From: Caulobacter segnis
GTDB lineage: Bacteria > Pseudomonadota > Alphaproteobacteria > Caulobacterales > Caulobacteraceae
Assembly: GCF_019931575.1 (NCBI RefSeq)
Contig: NZ_CP082923.1
Location: forward strand, 3,906,001 to 3,970,000
Length of the DNA stretch: 64,000 bases
Direction: 5' to 3'
Below the pieces are notes generated by a model. The model was given only the letters and a program-made list of their open reading frames with translations. It made no database searches and was not told the DNA's origin. The translations under genes and the position numbers were made by a program. This document shows, one piece after another, positions 7,245-17,519 of this stretch. Each line of letters begins with the position of its first letter. Position 1 is the stretch's first letter.

Positions 7245-8531
7245 GTGAAGCGAATCCTCATTGGACTACTGGCGTTCGCGGGCGTGGTCGTCGTCGCTTT
7301 CGGCGCGTTCGCCTGGCGCCCGGCGATCGGCAAGATCGCGCCGCCCGCGCCGACCAGCTTCGCGCCCGATCTGGTCGCGCGAGGCGAGGTCCTGGCCGGG
7401 GCGGGCTACTGCTCGACCTGCCACACCGCCAAGGGCGGCCAGCCGTTCGCCGGCGGCTACCCGATGAAGACGAGTTTCGGCGCGATCTACTCGACCAATA
7501 TCACGCCCGACCCCAAGACCGGGATCGGAAGCTGGTCGGAGGCGGCCTTCAGCCGAGCGCTGCGCGAGGGCGTGGCGCGCAACGGCGCGCACCTGTTTCC
7601 GGCCTTGCCCTACGACCACTTCACCAAGCTGTCGGACGCCGACGTCTCGGCCCTCTACGCCTACATGATGACCCGACCGGCGGTCGTCGCCGAGAAGAAG
7701 CGCAACGGCATCCCGTTCCCGCTGAACATCCGCGCCCTGCAGGCCGGATGGAAGCTGCTGTTCTTCAAGCCCGGCCGCTTCGAGCCCGACAAGACCAAGA
7801 GCCCGGAGTGGAACCGCGGGGCCTATCTGGCGGAAGGGATCAGCCACTGCGGCGCCTGCCATACGCCACGTAACGGCCTGGGCGCGGAGAAGCGCGACAA
7901 GGCCTTCGCCGGGGCCGCGATCGACCACTGGATCGCCCCGCCGCTGACCGCCGCCAACCCCTCGCCCGCGCCCTGGGACCAGGCAGAGCTGGTCGCCTAT
8001 CTGCGCACGGGCGTCAGCCGCTACCACGGCGTCGCCGCCGGGCCGATGGCGCCGGTCGTGCACGACGGTCTGGTCAAGCTGCCGGACTCCGACATCCAGG
8101 CCCTGGCGGTCTATTTCAACGATCGCGACGGGGGGGCGGGGCGGGCCTCGGCCCTGGCCCCAGCCCTGCAGAAGGCGGACGCCGCCGACCGGCTGAACGT
8201 CGGGCCACAGAGCGATCCGTCGGCGCGGCTCTACACGGCGGCCTGCGCATCCTGCCACTACAACGGCCCAGGCCAGCCCAATCCGCTGCGGCCGGACCTG
8301 GCCCTCAACAGCGCGGTCAATCTGGACGATCCCACCAACCTGATCCAGGTCGTGCTGCACGGCGTCGGCGCCAAGGAGGGGGCGCCGGGCGTGGTGATGC
8401 CGGCCTTCAACCGCTTCAGCGACGCCGACGTCGCCAGGCTGGCGGCCTATCTGCGGGCCACGCGCACGGACAAGCCCGCCTGGCCGGACCTGGAGAAGAA
8501 GGTCGCGGCGATCCGCGCGGAAGGAAAGTGA
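7245..8531 (+). CDS. triheme cytochrome c subunit of a molybdenum dehydrogenase (AdhB-like)
   Basis: 428 residues starting at GTG 7245, chosen because AGGAGGG stands 7 bases before it. A single N-terminal hydrophobic helix ([20 protein letters not shown]) targets or anchors it to the inner membrane, with the rest in the periplasm. Three heme c sites are present: CSTCH, CGACH and CASCH, each in its own cytochrome domain. Such subunits pass electrons from periplasmic dehydrogenases to ubiquinone or terminal oxidases. It precedes the iron-sulfur and molybdopterin subunits by 7 bases, so it is probably their electron acceptor. Confidence 0.9.
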   Translation: MKRILIGLLAFAGVVVVAFGAFAWRPAIGKIAPPAPTSFAPDLVARGEVLAGAGYCSTCHTAKGGQPFAGGYPMKTSFGAIYSTNITPDPKTGIGSWSEAAFSRALREGVARNGAHLFPALPYDHFTKLSDADVSALYAYMMTRPAVVAEKKRNGIPFPLNIRALQAGWKLLFFKPGRFEPDKTKSPEWNRGAYLAEGISHCGACHTPRNGLGAEKRDKAFAGAAIDHWIAPPLTAANPSPAPWDQAELVAYLRTGVSRYHGVAAGPMAPVVHDGLVKLPDSDIQALAVYFNDRDGGAGRASALAPALQKADAADRLNVGPQSDPSARLYTAACASCHYNGPGQPNPLRPDLALNSAVNLDDPTNLIQVVLHGVGAKEGAPGVVMPAFNRFSDADVARLAAYLRATRTDKPAWPDLEKKVAAIRAEGK

Positions 8532-8538
8532 GCCCGCC

Positions 8539-9027
8539 ATGACCCAGTTCACGATCAACGGCAAGGCTGTCTCCATCGACGCCGACGAGGACACCCCCCT
8601 GCTGTGGGTGATCCGCGACGAGGTCGGCCTGACGGGCACCAAGTTCGGCTGCGGCATCGGCATGTGCGGGGCCTGCACGGTCCATGTCGGCGGCCGGGCG
8701 ACCCGCTCGTGCATCACCCCGCTGGGCGCCGTCGAAGGCGCGCAGGTGACGACGATCGAGGGCCTGGACCCGGCCGGCCAGCACCCGGTGCAGAAGGCCT
8801 GGCTGGACCTGCAGACCCCGCAGTGCGGCTACTGCCAGTCGGGCCAGATCATGCAGGCCGCGGCGATGCTGAAGGACTTTCCCGCCCCGACCGACCAGGA
8901 CATCGACGCGACCATGAGCGGCAACCTGTGCCGCTGCATGACCTATGCCCGCATCCGCGCGGCCATCAAGCAGGCCGCCGCCGCGATGGGCGGCCAGGAG
9001 ACGGGCGCGGCGGAGGCCAAGTCATGA
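8539..9027 (+). CDS. (2Fe-2S) subunit of an xanthine-dehydrogenase-family oxidoreductase (IorA-like)
   Basis: 162 residues. The N-terminal plant-type ferredoxin cluster is CGIGMCGAC with a further Cys about 12 residues on; the C-terminal [2Fe-2S] domain has CGYCQSGQ and [10 protein letters not shown]. This two-cluster layout is that of isoquinoline 1-oxidoreductase and aldehyde oxidase small subunits. It relays electrons from the molybdenum centre to the cytochrome encoded just upstream. Its TGA overlaps the start of the large subunit (ATGA). Confidence 0.92.
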   Translation: MTQFTINGKAVSIDADEDTPLLWVIRDEVGLTGTKFGCGIGMCGACTVHVGGRATRSCITPLGAVEGAQVTTIEGLDPAGQHPVQKAWLDLQTPQCGYCQSGQIMQAAAMLKDFPAPTDQDIDATMSGNLCRCMTYARIRAAIKQAAAAMGGQETGAAEAKS

Positions 9028-11333
9028 GCCGCCTGTCCCCCAAGGATCACCCCGCCAGCCTTCTGTCGCGCCGCAACTTCCTGATCGCCTCGACGGGCGC
9101 GGGCCTGGCGTTCGGCTTCTCGGCCCTGGTCGAGGCCGCGATGGACCCGGCCGTCCCCGGCGGCGCGCCGATCGCCGAGACCGGTCCGAAGTTCGAACCC
9201 ACCCTGTGGTTCGCCATCGACGGCGAGGGCGTCGTCACGGTCAACATCATCCGCGCCGAGATGGGTCAGCATGTGGGCACCGCCCTGGCCCGCATCCTGG
9301 CCGACGAGCTGGACGTGGCCTGGGACAAGGTCCGCATCGTCCATGTCGACACCGATCCCAAATGGGGCCTGATGGTCACCGGCGGCAGCTGGTCGGTGTG
9401 GCAGACCTTCCCGATCTTCAGCCAGGCCGGCGCGGCCGGGCGCATCGCCCTGGTCGAGGCCGGGGCCAAGCTGCTGAACGTCTCGCCGGCCGGCGGGACG
9501 GCGCGCGGCGGGGTGGTCCATGTCGGCGGCCGGTCGATCTCGTACGGCGACATCGTCAAGCGCGGCGGCGTCGCCCGGACGTTCACCCCCGAGGAGCTGG
9601 CCAAGCTGCCGATCAAGCCGGCGGCCGAGCGCAAGCTGATCGGCAAGCCCGGCAAGGCCCTGGACATCGCCGCCAAGACCAACGGGACGGCGGTCTACGG
9701 CATCGACGCCAAGGTCCCGGGCATGGTGTTCGCCCGCCCGAAGCTGCCGCCCACGCGCCATGGGTCCAGGGTGCTGTCGGTCGACGACGGCGCGGCCAAG
9801 AAGGTCAAGGGCTACCTGCGCTGCCTGACGCTCGAGGATCCGTCCGACACCGTGCCCGGCTGGGTGCTGGTGATCGCCGAAAGCTATCCCGCCGCCTTGC
9901 GCGCGTCGGAGCTGGTCAAGGTCAAGTGGACCGCCGGGCCTGGCGCGACCGTGTCGGAAAAGGACCTGCAGGATCACGCCGCCGGCCTGATCGCCAAGTC
10001 CGACGGCGGCGCGCTGCTGGAGAACAAGACCGCCGACACCGCCCCGGCCTTCAAGGCCGCCAAGTCGGTGCTGGAGCAGACCTACACCGCCGCCACCGTG
10101 CTGCACTTCCAGCTCGAGCCCCTCAACGCCCTGGCCTTCGAGAAGGACGGGGTGATGGAGATCCACACCGGCAACCAGTGGCAGAGCCTGATCCTGCCGA
10201 CCCTGGCCAAGGCGCTGGGCCGCCCCGAGACAGGCATCGTCATGCGCACCTACATGCTGGGCGGCGGCTTCGGCCGGCGGCTGAACGGCGACTACGCCGT
10301 GCCGGCGGCGCTGGCGGCCAAGGCGCTGGGCAAGCCGGTGAAACTGGTGCTGACCCGCGAGGACGACGTGCGCTTCGACTCGGTGCGCTCGCCCTCGGTC
10401 CAGACGGTGCGCATGGCGTTCGACGGCGCCGGTGAGATCCTCGCCCAGGAGCATCACGCCGCCGCCGGCTGGCCCACCCTGGCCAACGCCCCGGCCCTGA
10501 TGCCCAAGGGCAAGAACGGCGTGGCCTACGATCCCTTCGCCATCTCCGGCGCCGACCATTGGTACGAGGTGGGCGCGCACAAGGTGCGGGCCATCAACAA
10601 CGACCTGGCCAACGAGACCTTCCGGCCGGGCTGGCTGCGCTCGGTGGGGCCGGGCTGGACCAACTGGGCCGGCGAAAGCTTCATCGACGAGGCCGCCCAC
10701 CACCTGAAGACCGATCCGGTGGCCCTGCGCCTCAAGCTGCTGACCGGCGCGGGCGCCAACGCCGGGAGCGACGCCAGCACCAAGGGCGGCGCCAAGCGCC
10801 AGGCCGAGGTGGTGCGCCGCGCGGCCGAGGCCGCCGGCTGGGGCCAGGCCGTGCCCAAGGACACCGGCCTGGGGCTGGCCACCAGTTTCGGCCAGGAACG
10901 CGACATGCCCACCTGGGTGGCCTGCGTCGCGCGGGTCCACGTGGATCGCGCCAGCGGCGTGGTCACGGTCCAGAAGCTGACCCTGGTCACCGACGCCGGC
11001 ACGATCGTCGATCCCGACGGCGCCCACGCCCAGACCGAGGGCGCGGCGCTGTGGGGCCTGAGCATGGCCCTGCACGAGGGAACCGAGTTCGTGAACGGCG
11101 AGGTCAAGGACCTGAACCTCGACACCTATACGCCGCTGCGGATCTCGGACACGCCCGAGATGGACATCCGTTTCGTCGACAGCGTCGAGGTCCCGGTCGG
11201 CCTGGGCGAGCCCGCCACGACCGTGGTCGCCCCGGCCATCGCCAACGCCATCTTCCGCGCCGTGGGGGTTCGCCTGCGCCACATCCCGATCACGCCGGCG
11301 GCGGTGCGCCAGGGGCTGTCGGGCAAGGCCTGA
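9024..11333 (+). CDS. molybdopterin-binding large subunit, IorB / aldehyde oxidase type, Tat-exported
   Basis: 769 residues from the ATG at 9024. The N-terminus has a twin-arginine signal ([20 protein letters not shown]), so the cofactor-loaded complex is exported folded. Molybdopterin-site motifs include [11 protein letters not shown] (near residue 415) and the C-terminal [19 protein letters not shown], in which the Glu corresponds to the catalytic glutamate of the family. Known relatives oxidise isoquinoline, aldehydes or similar compounds; the substrate here cannot be read from sequence. The FAD subunit found in cytosolic xanthine dehydrogenase is absent, as expected where a cytochrome c is the acceptor. 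Confidence 0.9.
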   Translation: MSRLSPKDHPASLLSRRNFLIASTGAGLAFGFSALVEAAMDPAVPGGAPIAETGPKFEPTLWFAIDGEGVVTVNIIRAEMGQHVGTALARILADELDVAWDKVRIVHVDTDPKWGLMVTGGSWSVWQTFPIFSQAGAAGRIALVEAGAKLLNVSPAGGTARGGVVHVGGRSISYGDIVKRGGVARTFTPEELAKLPIKPAAERKLIGKPGKALDIAAKTNGTAVYGIDAKVPGMVFARPKLPPTRHGSRVLSVDDGAAKKVKGYLRCLTLEDPSDTVPGWVLVIAESYPAALRASELVKVKWTAGPGATVSEKDLQDHAAGLIAKSDGGALLENKTADTAPAFKAAKSVLEQTYTAATVLHFQLEPLNALAFEKDGVMEIHTGNQWQSLILPTLAKALGRPETGIVMRTYMLGGGFGRRLNGDYAVPAALAAKALGKPVKLVLTREDDVRFDSVRSPSVQTVRMAFDGAGEILAQEHHAAAGWPTLANAPALMPKGKNGVAYDPFAISGADHWYEVGAHKVRAINNDLANETFRPGWLRSVGPGWTNWAGESFIDEAAHHLKTDPVALRLKLLTGAGANAGSDASTKGGAKRQAEVVRRAAEAAGWGQAVPKDTGLGLATSFGQERDMPTWVACVARVHVDRASGVVTVQKLTLVTDAGTIVDPDGAHAQTEGAALWGLSMALHEGTEFVNGEVKDLNLDTYTPLRISDTPEMDIRFVDSVEVPVGLGEPATTVVAPAIANAIFRAVGVRLRHIPITPAAVRQGLSGKA

Positions 11334-11390
11334 CCGCTCGGTCGCGCCTCCCCCCTCCCCCTCCGCGCGCAACGCGGCTAAACCAGCGGC

Positions 11391-12389
11391 ATGGTTTCGC
11401 CCGTCGCCTCCGCCGCCACGCCCGTCGCCCCCGCCGCCGTCACCCGCTCGCGGGTGGGCAAGCGGCTGTCGATCGTCGCGCCCTGCTTCAACGAGCAGGA
11501 GGTGCTGGACCTGTTCTTCGACCGCATCGACGCCGAACTGGCGGCGCTGGGGGTCGAGTACGAGATCGTCTGCGTCAACGACGGCAGCCGCGACCACACC
11601 CTGGCCGTGCTGCTGGCGCGCCACCAGGCCGACCCGCGCGTCAAGGTCATCAACCTGGCCCGCAACTTCGGCAAGGAGACCGCCCTGTCGGCGGGGCTGG
11701 ACGCGGCGACCGGCGACATGGTGGTGCCGATCGACGTCGACCTGCAGGACCCGCCCGAGCTGATCGGCCAGTTCATCACGGCCTGGGAGGCCGGGGCCGA
11801 CGTCGCCTATGGCGTGCGGGTCGACCGCAGCGCCGACTCCCTGCTCAAGCGCCTGACCGCCCAGGGCTTCTACAAGGCGTTCAACCGGCTGTCGGACGTC
11901 GACCTGCCCTACAACGCCGGCGACTTCCGGCTGATGGACCGGCGGGTGGTCGAGGTGCTGCGCCAGCTGCCCGAGCGCAACCGGTTCATGAAGGGCCTGT
12001 TCGCCTGGGTCGGCTTCAAGCAGGAGGCCATCCCCTACGCCCGGCCCGAGCGGGCGGCGGGGACCAGCTCGTGGCGCTATTGGAAGCTGTGGAACTTCGC
12101 CCTGGACGGCATCACCTCGTTCAGCACCGCGCCGATCCGGGTGTGGAGCTATGTCGGCCTGGCCGCGGGCCTGACGGCCGTGGCCTTCGCCGGGACGATC
12201 GTGGTGCGCACCCTGCTGTTCGGCCGCGACGTGCCCGGCTATCCGTCGCTGATGGTGGTGATCCTGATGGGCTTCGGCCTGCAGATGCTGGCCATCGGCG
12301 CGCTGGGCGAATACGTCGCCCGCATCTATCAGGAAGTGAAGGGCCGGCCGCTGTACGTGGTCATGGACCGCTACGGGTTCGACTCTTGA
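11391..12389 (+). CDS. GtrB/DPM1-like family 2 glycosyltransferase
   Basis: 332 residues. GT-A fold marks are SIVAPCFNEQEVL, VNDGSRDHTL and the metal and nucleotide site PIDVDLQDPPELI. Two C-terminal membrane helices (about 245-270 and 285-310) anchor it. Proteins of this form move a sugar from a nucleotide donor onto undecaprenyl or dolichyl phosphate. The GtrA-type flippase gene follows with overlapping stop and start, so the two probably deliver a lipid-linked sugar to the periplasm for envelope glycan decoration. Confidence 0.9.
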   Translation: MVSPVASAATPVAPAAVTRSRVGKRLSIVAPCFNEQEVLDLFFDRIDAELAALGVEYEIVCVNDGSRDHTLAVLLARHQADPRVKVINLARNFGKETALSAGLDAATGDMVVPIDVDLQDPPELIGQFITAWEAGADVAYGVRVDRSADSLLKRLTAQGFYKAFNRLSDVDLPYNAGDFRLMDRRVVEVLRQLPERNRFMKGLFAWVGFKQEAIPYARPERAAGTSSWRYWKLWNFALDGITSFSTAPIRVWSYVGLAAGLTAVAFAGTIVVRTLLFGRDVPGYPSLMVVILMGFGLQMLAIGALGEYVARIYQEVKGRPLYVVMDRYGFDS

Positions 12390-12829
12390 GCCTGGCGGCC
12401 CTGCTGACCCCCGCGCGGCGGGCGTTCCTGGTCTCGGCCCTGCGCTACGGCTTGGCGGGCGTAGTCAATACCCTGGTCGGCTTCTCGATCATCGTGGCGC
12501 TGGACGTCGGGCTGGGGCTGGACCCGCACCTGGCCAACGCCGTCGGCTACGCGGTCGGGATCTGCGTCAGCTTCGCCCTCTCCAAGCTGTTCGTGTTCAA
12601 GGCCCGGCGCACGGCCCGCTCGGCCCCGCTGCGCTATGTCGTGGCCGTGGCGACGGCCTTCGCCCTGAACCAGGGCGTGCTGACCCTGGCGCGGCTGGTC
12701 CTGCCCGAGGCGCCGCTATGGCGCGTGGCGGCGCAGGGGTCGGCGGCGGTCAGCTACACCGCCGCCCTGTTCCTGCTGTCCCACTTCTGGGTGTTCGCCC
12801 ACGTGGAGGCCGAGCGGGAAGAGGCCTAG
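12386..12829 (+). CDS. GtrA family four-helix membrane protein (probable lipid-linked sugar flippase)
   Basis: 147 residues from a TTG start at 12386 that overlaps the stop of the glycosyltransferase; no other start gives a full first helix. GtrA marks are LRYGLAGVVNTLVGFSI, then NAVGYAVGICVSFALSKLFVF and the last helix FLLSHFWVFAH. Four helices fit the family. It is thought to flip the lipid-phosphate sugar made by the upstream enzyme. The use of TTG inside the overlap suggests that its translation depends on termination of the upstream gene. Confidence 0.88.
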   Translation: MSLAALLTPARRAFLVSALRYGLAGVVNTLVGFSIIVALDVGLGLDPHLANAVGYAVGICVSFALSKLFVFKARRTARSAPLRYVVAVATAFALNQGVLTLARLVLPEAPLWRVAAQGSAAVSYTAALFLLSHFWVFAHVEAEREEA

Positions 12830-12840
12830 GGCCCCTCCCC

Positions 12841-15009
12841 CTACTGCAGAACCTTGATCTCCTGCACCCCGATGCCCAGCACCCGGGTGTCGGGACGGGC
12901 CGAGCGGGCGTCGGGCAGGTCGAAGGTGAAGACCATGGTCTGGCCCGGCTTGGCGACGTCGGCGGGCACCGTGAAGCGGTACTTGTCGAAGATCGACGAC
13001 TCCACCTCGTGCGAACCCAGGGCGCGGCCCTCGGTGTAGAGGGTGACATGCTGGGGCCGGATCGGCTGGTCCGAGAAGCCGATCGCGGTGACGTCGATCA
13101 CGAAACCGCCGGGGCCCATGTTGGCCGGGGCGTCCAGCTGGAACACCGCCTTGTGGCCGACCGTCCAGATGCCCTTGCCGCCGGGATCCAGGACGGACCA
13201 GCCCGAGACCAGGGCCGGCGACCTGGGCGGCTGGTCCAGGCGGATCGACAGGATCGGCTCGCGCGCCCGGCCCAGCTCGCCGGGGGCCACCGGGGTCAGG
13301 CCCTCCAGGCCGGAAAGATCGCGGCCGCAGATCACGCCCCGCGCGAAGCGATAGCAATCGGCGCGCTTGGCCACGGGCTGCAGGAAGCCGCCCTCCAGCC
13401 GGCCGTCCGACAGCACGATGGTCATGCGGCGGTCACCGGGCGCGGCGTCCTTGGTCACCTCGGGATCGACCACGTCGCAGGGTGTCGTGTCGGTGGCGCG
13501 GGCGGTGGCGAAGGTGTTCAGCGTTCCGCCGGTGCGGGTCGCCACCAGGGCCATCTGGCTGATGACCCGGATGTCGCCGTAGTTGAGGCTGCAGAAATAG
13601 GTCGGGCGGAACACCCAGGGCCGGTTGCGGATGGCCGGGCTGGTCAGCATGCCGGCCGGGACGGCGACCTTGTCCGGCTCGGCGAAGGTGGCCCGCACGC
13701 CCTGGCGCAGGGGGCTGGTGTCATAGGCCTGGACCAGCAGCAGCGCGGCCAGCAGGCCAAGGCCCAGCGGCCTCTGCAGACGGCTGACCCAGTTCACGCC
13801 GATGGCCAGCAGCAGATAGCCCGGCGCCCAGAAGAAGCGGCCGTGGGCGCGGAACACCGACAGGGCCTCGGCAAGCTTGCCGCTGGGCTTGGGGATGTCG
13901 AACAGGTGGGCCGGGCCGGCATAGACGATCCAGCCGACGGCCCAGGAGCTTAAGCCCAGCATGGCCAGGATCAGCGGCGTCCAACGGGTCCAGAAGCCGA
14001 TCTCCGGACGGCGGCCCGAGACCAGGTCCTTGACCAGCAGGCCCACGGTGACGACCAGCAGCAGCAGGAAGCCCGCGCCCTGGTACTGGTAGCCCTCGAA
14101 GTACTGGCCGTTGGGGGCCAGGGTCTGGTCGAACCACGAGCCGTTCCAGTGCTGGCCCAGCAGGTTCGAGGCCTGCGGCCAGACCGGCCCCAGCAGGTTC
14201 ATCGAATAGAGGCCCAGGGCGTCGGCGCCCCCGGTTCCGCCCACGCCCTCGGCGTAGCCCAGCAGGAAGGCCGAGGCCGCCACGGCCGTCAGCACGGCGA
14301 CGGCGGCCAGCGGGACGCGCTTCCAGGCGTCGCCGCGCTGCTGGGCCAGTTCCGACAGCAGGGCCGCGCCGAAACAGGCCGCGACCGGGACCAGGTGATA
14401 GGCGTGGATGCCGGTGGCCAGGGCCGCCAGGCCGGCGAAGGCCGCCACTCGCTTGCCGGTCAGGCCGAAGCGCGCCGATGACACCGACAGCGCCAGGGCC
14501 CACAGCACGATCCAGTGGCCGCTCAGGGCGATGTGGCCGAACTGGCGGGCGATCCAGGCCGGCGTCAGCAGGGCCAGGCCCGCGCCCAGCAGCAGGGCCG
14601 CGCGGCTCTTGACGCCCAGCGACCGCAGCAGGGCGATCATGCCCCAGGCCTGCAGCGGGTAGCTGATCAGCAGGAACAGGCCCAGCGGATTGAAATAGGG
14701 GCCCAGTCCCGAGGCCTTCAGCAGGATCGCCAGCCAGGGGATGCTGTCGCTGAACACGATCGAGAACGGCTCGGGCTGCAGGCCCGAGACCATGGTGACC
14801 GGGAAGGTCCAGGGCTGACGGACATAGGCCTCGTAGGCCGCCGTCATGGCGATCATGTCGTTCTTGGGATTGGCCCAGAACTTGGCCGACGCCAGCGGGA
14901 TGTCGAAGCCGAACATGAAGCCGCACAGCAGGATCGGCGCGATCGTGACGACGGCGGCGAAGGCGATCCGCTCGATCTGGCCGCGCGACAGGCTACTCGA
15001 CAAACGCAT
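12841..15009 (-). CDS. large polytopic membrane protein, DUF6311-like (putative glycan-related)
   Basis: 722 residues from the ATG at 15009, which has a GGGGGAA ribosome-binding site. About eleven hydrophobic helices fill residues 10-445, followed by a soluble C-terminal part of about 280 residues that should be periplasmic. The charged FDIPLASAKFWANPKNDM loop after the first helix, and the later HAYHLVPVA and FRAHGRFFWAPGYLLLA stretches, recall GT-C-type and DUF6311 proteins. It ends 11 bases from the convergent gtrA-like gene, so a role in the same glycan decoration (transfer of a sugar in the periplasm) is plausible but inferred. Confidence 0.65.
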   Translation of the reverse strand: MRLSSSLSRGQIERIAFAAVVTIAPILLCGFMFGFDIPLASAKFWANPKNDMIAMTAAYEAYVRQPWTFPVTMVSGLQPEPFSIVFSDSIPWLAILLKASGLGPYFNPLGLFLLISYPLQAWGMIALLRSLGVKSRAALLLGAGLALLTPAWIARQFGHIALSGHWIVLWALALSVSSARFGLTGKRVAAFAGLAALATGIHAYHLVPVAACFGAALLSELAQQRGDAWKRVPLAAVAVLTAVAASAFLLGYAEGVGGTGGADALGLYSMNLLGPVWPQASNLLGQHWNGSWFDQTLAPNGQYFEGYQYQGAGFLLLLVVTVGLLVKDLVSGRRPEIGFWTRWTPLILAMLGLSSWAVGWIVYAGPAHLFDIPKPSGKLAEALSVFRAHGRFFWAPGYLLLAIGVNWVSRLQRPLGLGLLAALLLVQAYDTSPLRQGVRATFAEPDKVAVPAGMLTSPAIRNRPWVFRPTYFCSLNYGDIRVISQMALVATRTGGTLNTFATARATDTTPCDVVDPEVTKDAAPGDRRMTIVLSDGRLEGGFLQPVAKRADCYRFARGVICGRDLSGLEGLTPVAPGELGRAREPILSIRLDQPPRSPALVSGWSVLDPGGKGIWTVGHKAVFQLDAPANMGPGGFVIDVTAIGFSDQPIRPQHVTLYTEGRALGSHEVESSIFDKYRFTVPADVAKPGQTMVFTFDLPDARSARPDTRVLGIGVQEIKVLQ

Positions 15010-15056
15010 GGATTCCCCCGGGACACGAGAACCGCTGCATAGCATCGAACCCCGAC

Positions 15057-15101
15057 CTGGACACCCCTCCGGCGGTGACGGCGCGCGTCACGTCCAGGGG
15101 T
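15057..15101. other. nested inverted repeats upstream of a small anchored protein gene
   Basis: GTGACG (15075-15080) pairs with CGTCAC (15086-15091) inside CTGGAC (15057-15062) pairing with GTCCAG (15092-15097). A competing pair, ACCCCT (15063-15068) with AGGGGT (15096-15101), shares bases with the outer stem, so the two foldings exclude each other. It lies between divergent genes and could be an RNA leader or a protein-binding dyad. Confidence 0.3.
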
Positions 15102-15191
15102 TGCGACGCGAAGGTCGCCCGCTGAAAGTTTATGCTTGTAATTTTTAACGCGACCGCCGAACCTCTCGCCAGCGGTATGGGAGCGTTCGCG

Positions 15192-15740
15192 ATGGCGGTG
15201 CTGGATTTCGGGACGCGCAAGGTCCGGCGCCTGTGGGCGCCGCTGGTCATCTCGGTCGTCGCGGTGACCGGGACGCTGGGCGCCTTCGTGTTCACCGGTT
15301 TCGACCTGGCGCGGTTCGAGCGCGAGAACGCCCTCCTGCCCTCGCCCTCCCGCGTGCAGATGGCGCGCTACCGGCCGCTGGCCCAGGCCGAGTGGCGGAT
15401 CGTCCGCGCCAATCTGGAGACGCGCCTGAACCAGACCAATCCGCTGGAACTGGGCGCGGTGTGGTCCACCCGCACCGGCCAGATCTGCGGCCTGGTCAAC
15501 GGCCGGGGCAGCTTCGGCGGCCTGACCGCCATGGCCCGGTTCTACACGGTCGACCAGCGGCCGGTGTTCCACCAGGACGTCGACCACATCCCCTTCCAGA
15601 AGGCCTGGTTCCAGTGCCAGCGCGACCAGTACGTGATGCTGCACGACGGCACGCAAGAGCCCGGCTTCTGCGGCACGGAGCTGGGGCGGCGGCGATGCTT
15701 CAATGTCCGGAACGGCGCTCCGGAGGGACCGCCGGAGTGA
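15192..15740 (+). CDS. hypothetical protein with an N-terminal membrane anchor
   Basis: 182 residues from the ATG at 15192, preferred because GGGAG stands 8 bases before it; in-frame ATGs at 15177 and 15132 are alternatives. One membrane helix (residues about 17-37, LVISVVAVTGTLGAFVFTGF) is followed by about 140 residues that should lie in the periplasm. The tail has three Cys residues near its end (QCQRD, GFCGTE, RRCFNV) plus one in GQICGLVNG, possibly disulfide-bonded. I do not recognise a family. It is convergent with the DUF2269 gene, two bases away. Confidence 0.6.
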   Translation: MAVLDFGTRKVRRLWAPLVISVVAVTGTLGAFVFTGFDLARFERENALLPSPSRVQMARYRPLAQAEWRIVRANLETRLNQTNPLELGAVWSTRTGQICGLVNGRGSFGGLTAMARFYTVDQRPVFHQDVDHIPFQKAWFQCQRDQYVMLHDGTQEPGFCGTELGRRRCFNVRNGAPEGPPE

Positions 15741-15742
15741 GG

Positions 15743-16213
15743 TCAGAATGCGGGCTTGACCACCATCAGCCAGACGATGCCCAGCACCGCCGCGAACGCC
15801 GGAAAGCCCAGCAAAAACCAGATCCGGAACAGCCGATCATAGGCCAGCGGCAGTGGCTGGCCGGCCTCGACGGCGGCCTGGGCCAGGCGCCGCAACCGCA
15901 TCTGGATCCAGACCACCGGCAGCCAGCACAAGCCGGTGACAACGTAGAGAGCGAGGCTCGTTGCCACCCAACCTGTGCTCAGCGGAAGGCCAGCCAGATG
16001 GGCTAGCACCGCGCCCGTGACCGGCTGGGCGATCACGGCCGAGGTAGTGAACACGAAATCGGCCAGCACCACGATCCCCGCCGTGTGGGCGATCAGAACC
16101 GGCTGGCGCGTGCGGTGAGCCATCAGCATGAAGAAGGCGATCCCCGCCCCCGTCCCCAACAGCACCGCCGCGCCCACGATGTGGACCGCCTTGACCAGGC
16201 CGTAGAGGTCCAT
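15743..16213 (-). CDS. DUF2269 family membrane protein
   Basis: 156 residues with four membrane helices: LVKAVHIVGAAVLLGTG, IVVLADFVFTTSAVIAQPV, LALYVVTGLCWLPVVW and IWFLLGFPAFAAVLGIVWLM. The first-helix His in KAVHIVGA and a mid-protein RTRQPVL loop are typical of DUF2269. Its function is unknown. The start ATG (16213) shares a base with the stop of the upstream SDR/DoxX-like gene (TGATG), a translationally coupled pair that recurs in this family. Confidence 0.8.
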   Translation of the reverse strand: MDLYGLVKAVHIVGAAVLLGTGAGIAFFMLMAHRTRQPVLIAHTAGIVVLADFVFTTSAVIAQPVTGAVLAHLAGLPLSTGWVATSLALYVVTGLCWLPVVWIQMRLRRLAQAAVEAGQPLPLAYDRLFRIWFLLGFPAFAAVLGIVWLMVVKPAF

Positions 16214-17505
16214 CAGCGCTCCTCCAGGACGGCGAGGGCCGCCAGGGCCAGAACGGCGGCGGGAATGCTCTTGATCAGTGGTCCCATGGGATCCAGCCAC
16301 AGGTCGGGCCGCACGATCGCACCGCCGGCCAGGTAGCCGGCCGTGACCAGCAGCATACCCTTCAGGGCCAGGGCCGCTGTTCGTCGGTGAGCCACCAGCA
16401 GGGCCAGGGCGATGTCGACGAGGCTTCCGCCCACCACCGCCGCGCTGGCTTGCCCCGGCTCGACGCCCGCGACGCTCAGGGTCCGCACCGCCGCATCGAA
16501 GCCGACTGTCAGGCCGATCACGCCCGAGATCAACCAGAACGCGAACAGGCAGCTCAGGATCATGGGCTTGGCGAAGTACAGGCGCGCGAACCACCGCTCC
16601 TGGACGCCCGACGGCATGGTGGCCAGCAGGACGTCGAGGGACCGCAGCGTCAGGCCCAGCCGCGCCGCGTCGCCGGACTCGCCGCGCACGCCCATCCGCA
16701 GCTGGGCCAGGGCGGCGCTCCGCATCGGGCTTCGCCAGCCCAGAAAGGCCAGGACGTCAGCGCCGACGGCCGTGATCCGCGCCAGGGCCGGTGGCAGGTC
16801 GAGAACGGGCGCGGCCGGCAAGCCCAGCCAGCCGCGCAAGCGGGTCGTCAGGTCGGAGAGGGTCACGGTCTCGTCGCTGACCAAATCGAGCTTCGTCCGT
16901 GTCGGCGCATCGCATTCCAGGCAGCGGGCGACGGCGGCGGCGACGTCCTCCGCGCCGACCACCTGCACGCGGCTGTCGCCATGGACGACCGGGACGAACC
17001 CGGGAAAGCCCGCCAGCCCGCGCAGCAGCGCCGTGCCGCCATAGGCCGCCGGGGCCAGCACCAGGCCCGGGCGCAGGATAATCCAGTCGAGACCGCTGGC
17101 ATCCTCCAGCAGGGCCTCAGCCTCGTGCTTGGTGGTGTTGAAGGCGGTCGGGCCGCCAGCCTCGACCCCGGCGGCCGAGATATGGACCAGTCGCGCGCCC
17201 AGGACCCGGCAGGCGTCCGCCAGACGCCGCACGCCCTCGACATGGACGGCGCGCAGGTCGTCGCGCGGGCTGTCCTGCAACGCGCCGGCGCAGTTGATCA
17301 CGGCGGTCGCCCCGGCCAGCAGCGCGGTCCATGCCTCCACGCCGGTCGCGGCGAGGTCCGCCTGCTTCCAGTCGATCGCGGGAAAGCGCCGGCGCGCCTG
17401 GACCAGGTCCCGACCGACGCCGACGACCTCGTGGCCGTCCGCCAGCAACCGGGCGGACACATATGAGCCGACGAGCCCATAGGCTCCGATCACCGCGACG
17501 CGCAT
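16213..17505 (-). CDS. SDR-type NAD(P)-binding protein fused to a DoxX-like membrane domain
   Basis: 430 residues. Residues 1-290 form an atypical extended SDR: the dinucleotide motif MRVAVIGAYGLVGSYV, then ATAVINCAGALQD, a short HISAAGV segment and LDWIILRPGLV. Residues 305-428 hold four hydrophobic helices that resemble DoxX (AKPMILSCLFAFWLISGVIG, then SLVDIALALLVAHR). The fusion is known in proteobacteria, where the product is annotated as a nucleoside-sugar or NADH-ubiquinone-like SDR with DoxX-like tail. The substrate is unknown. It is coupled to the DUF2269 gene. Confidence 0.82.
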   Translation of the reverse strand: MRVAVIGAYGLVGSYVSARLLADGHEVVGVGRDLVQARRRFPAIDWKQADLAATGVEAWTALLAGATAVINCAGALQDSPRDDLRAVHVEGVRRLADACRVLGARLVHISAAGVEAGGPTAFNTTKHEAEALLEDASGLDWIILRPGLVLAPAAYGGTALLRGLAGFPGFVPVVHGDSRVQVVGAEDVAAAVARCLECDAPTRTKLDLVSDETVTLSDLTTRLRGWLGLPAAPVLDLPPALARITAVGADVLAFLGWRSPMRSAALAQLRMGVRGESGDAARLGLTLRSLDVLLATMPSGVQERWFARLYFAKPMILSCLFAFWLISGVIGLTVGFDAAVRTLSVAGVEPGQASAAVVGGSLVDIALALLVAHRRTAALALKGMLLVTAGYLAGGAIVRPDLWLDPMGPLIKSIPAAVLALAALAVLEER

Positions 17506-17519
17506 GAGGCCTAGTTATC

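Noticed and set aside
8128..8150. G-run in the cytochrome gene that might mark a frameshift
   Set aside because: The reading frame continues through it with the third heme site intact downstream.
8943..11624. Very long open frame (893 codons) on the minus strand opposite the molybdopterin subunit
   Set aside because: High GC content keeps the antisense frame open; its product is a Gly/His/Arg/Gln-rich string without domains, while the plus strand encodes a clear enzyme.
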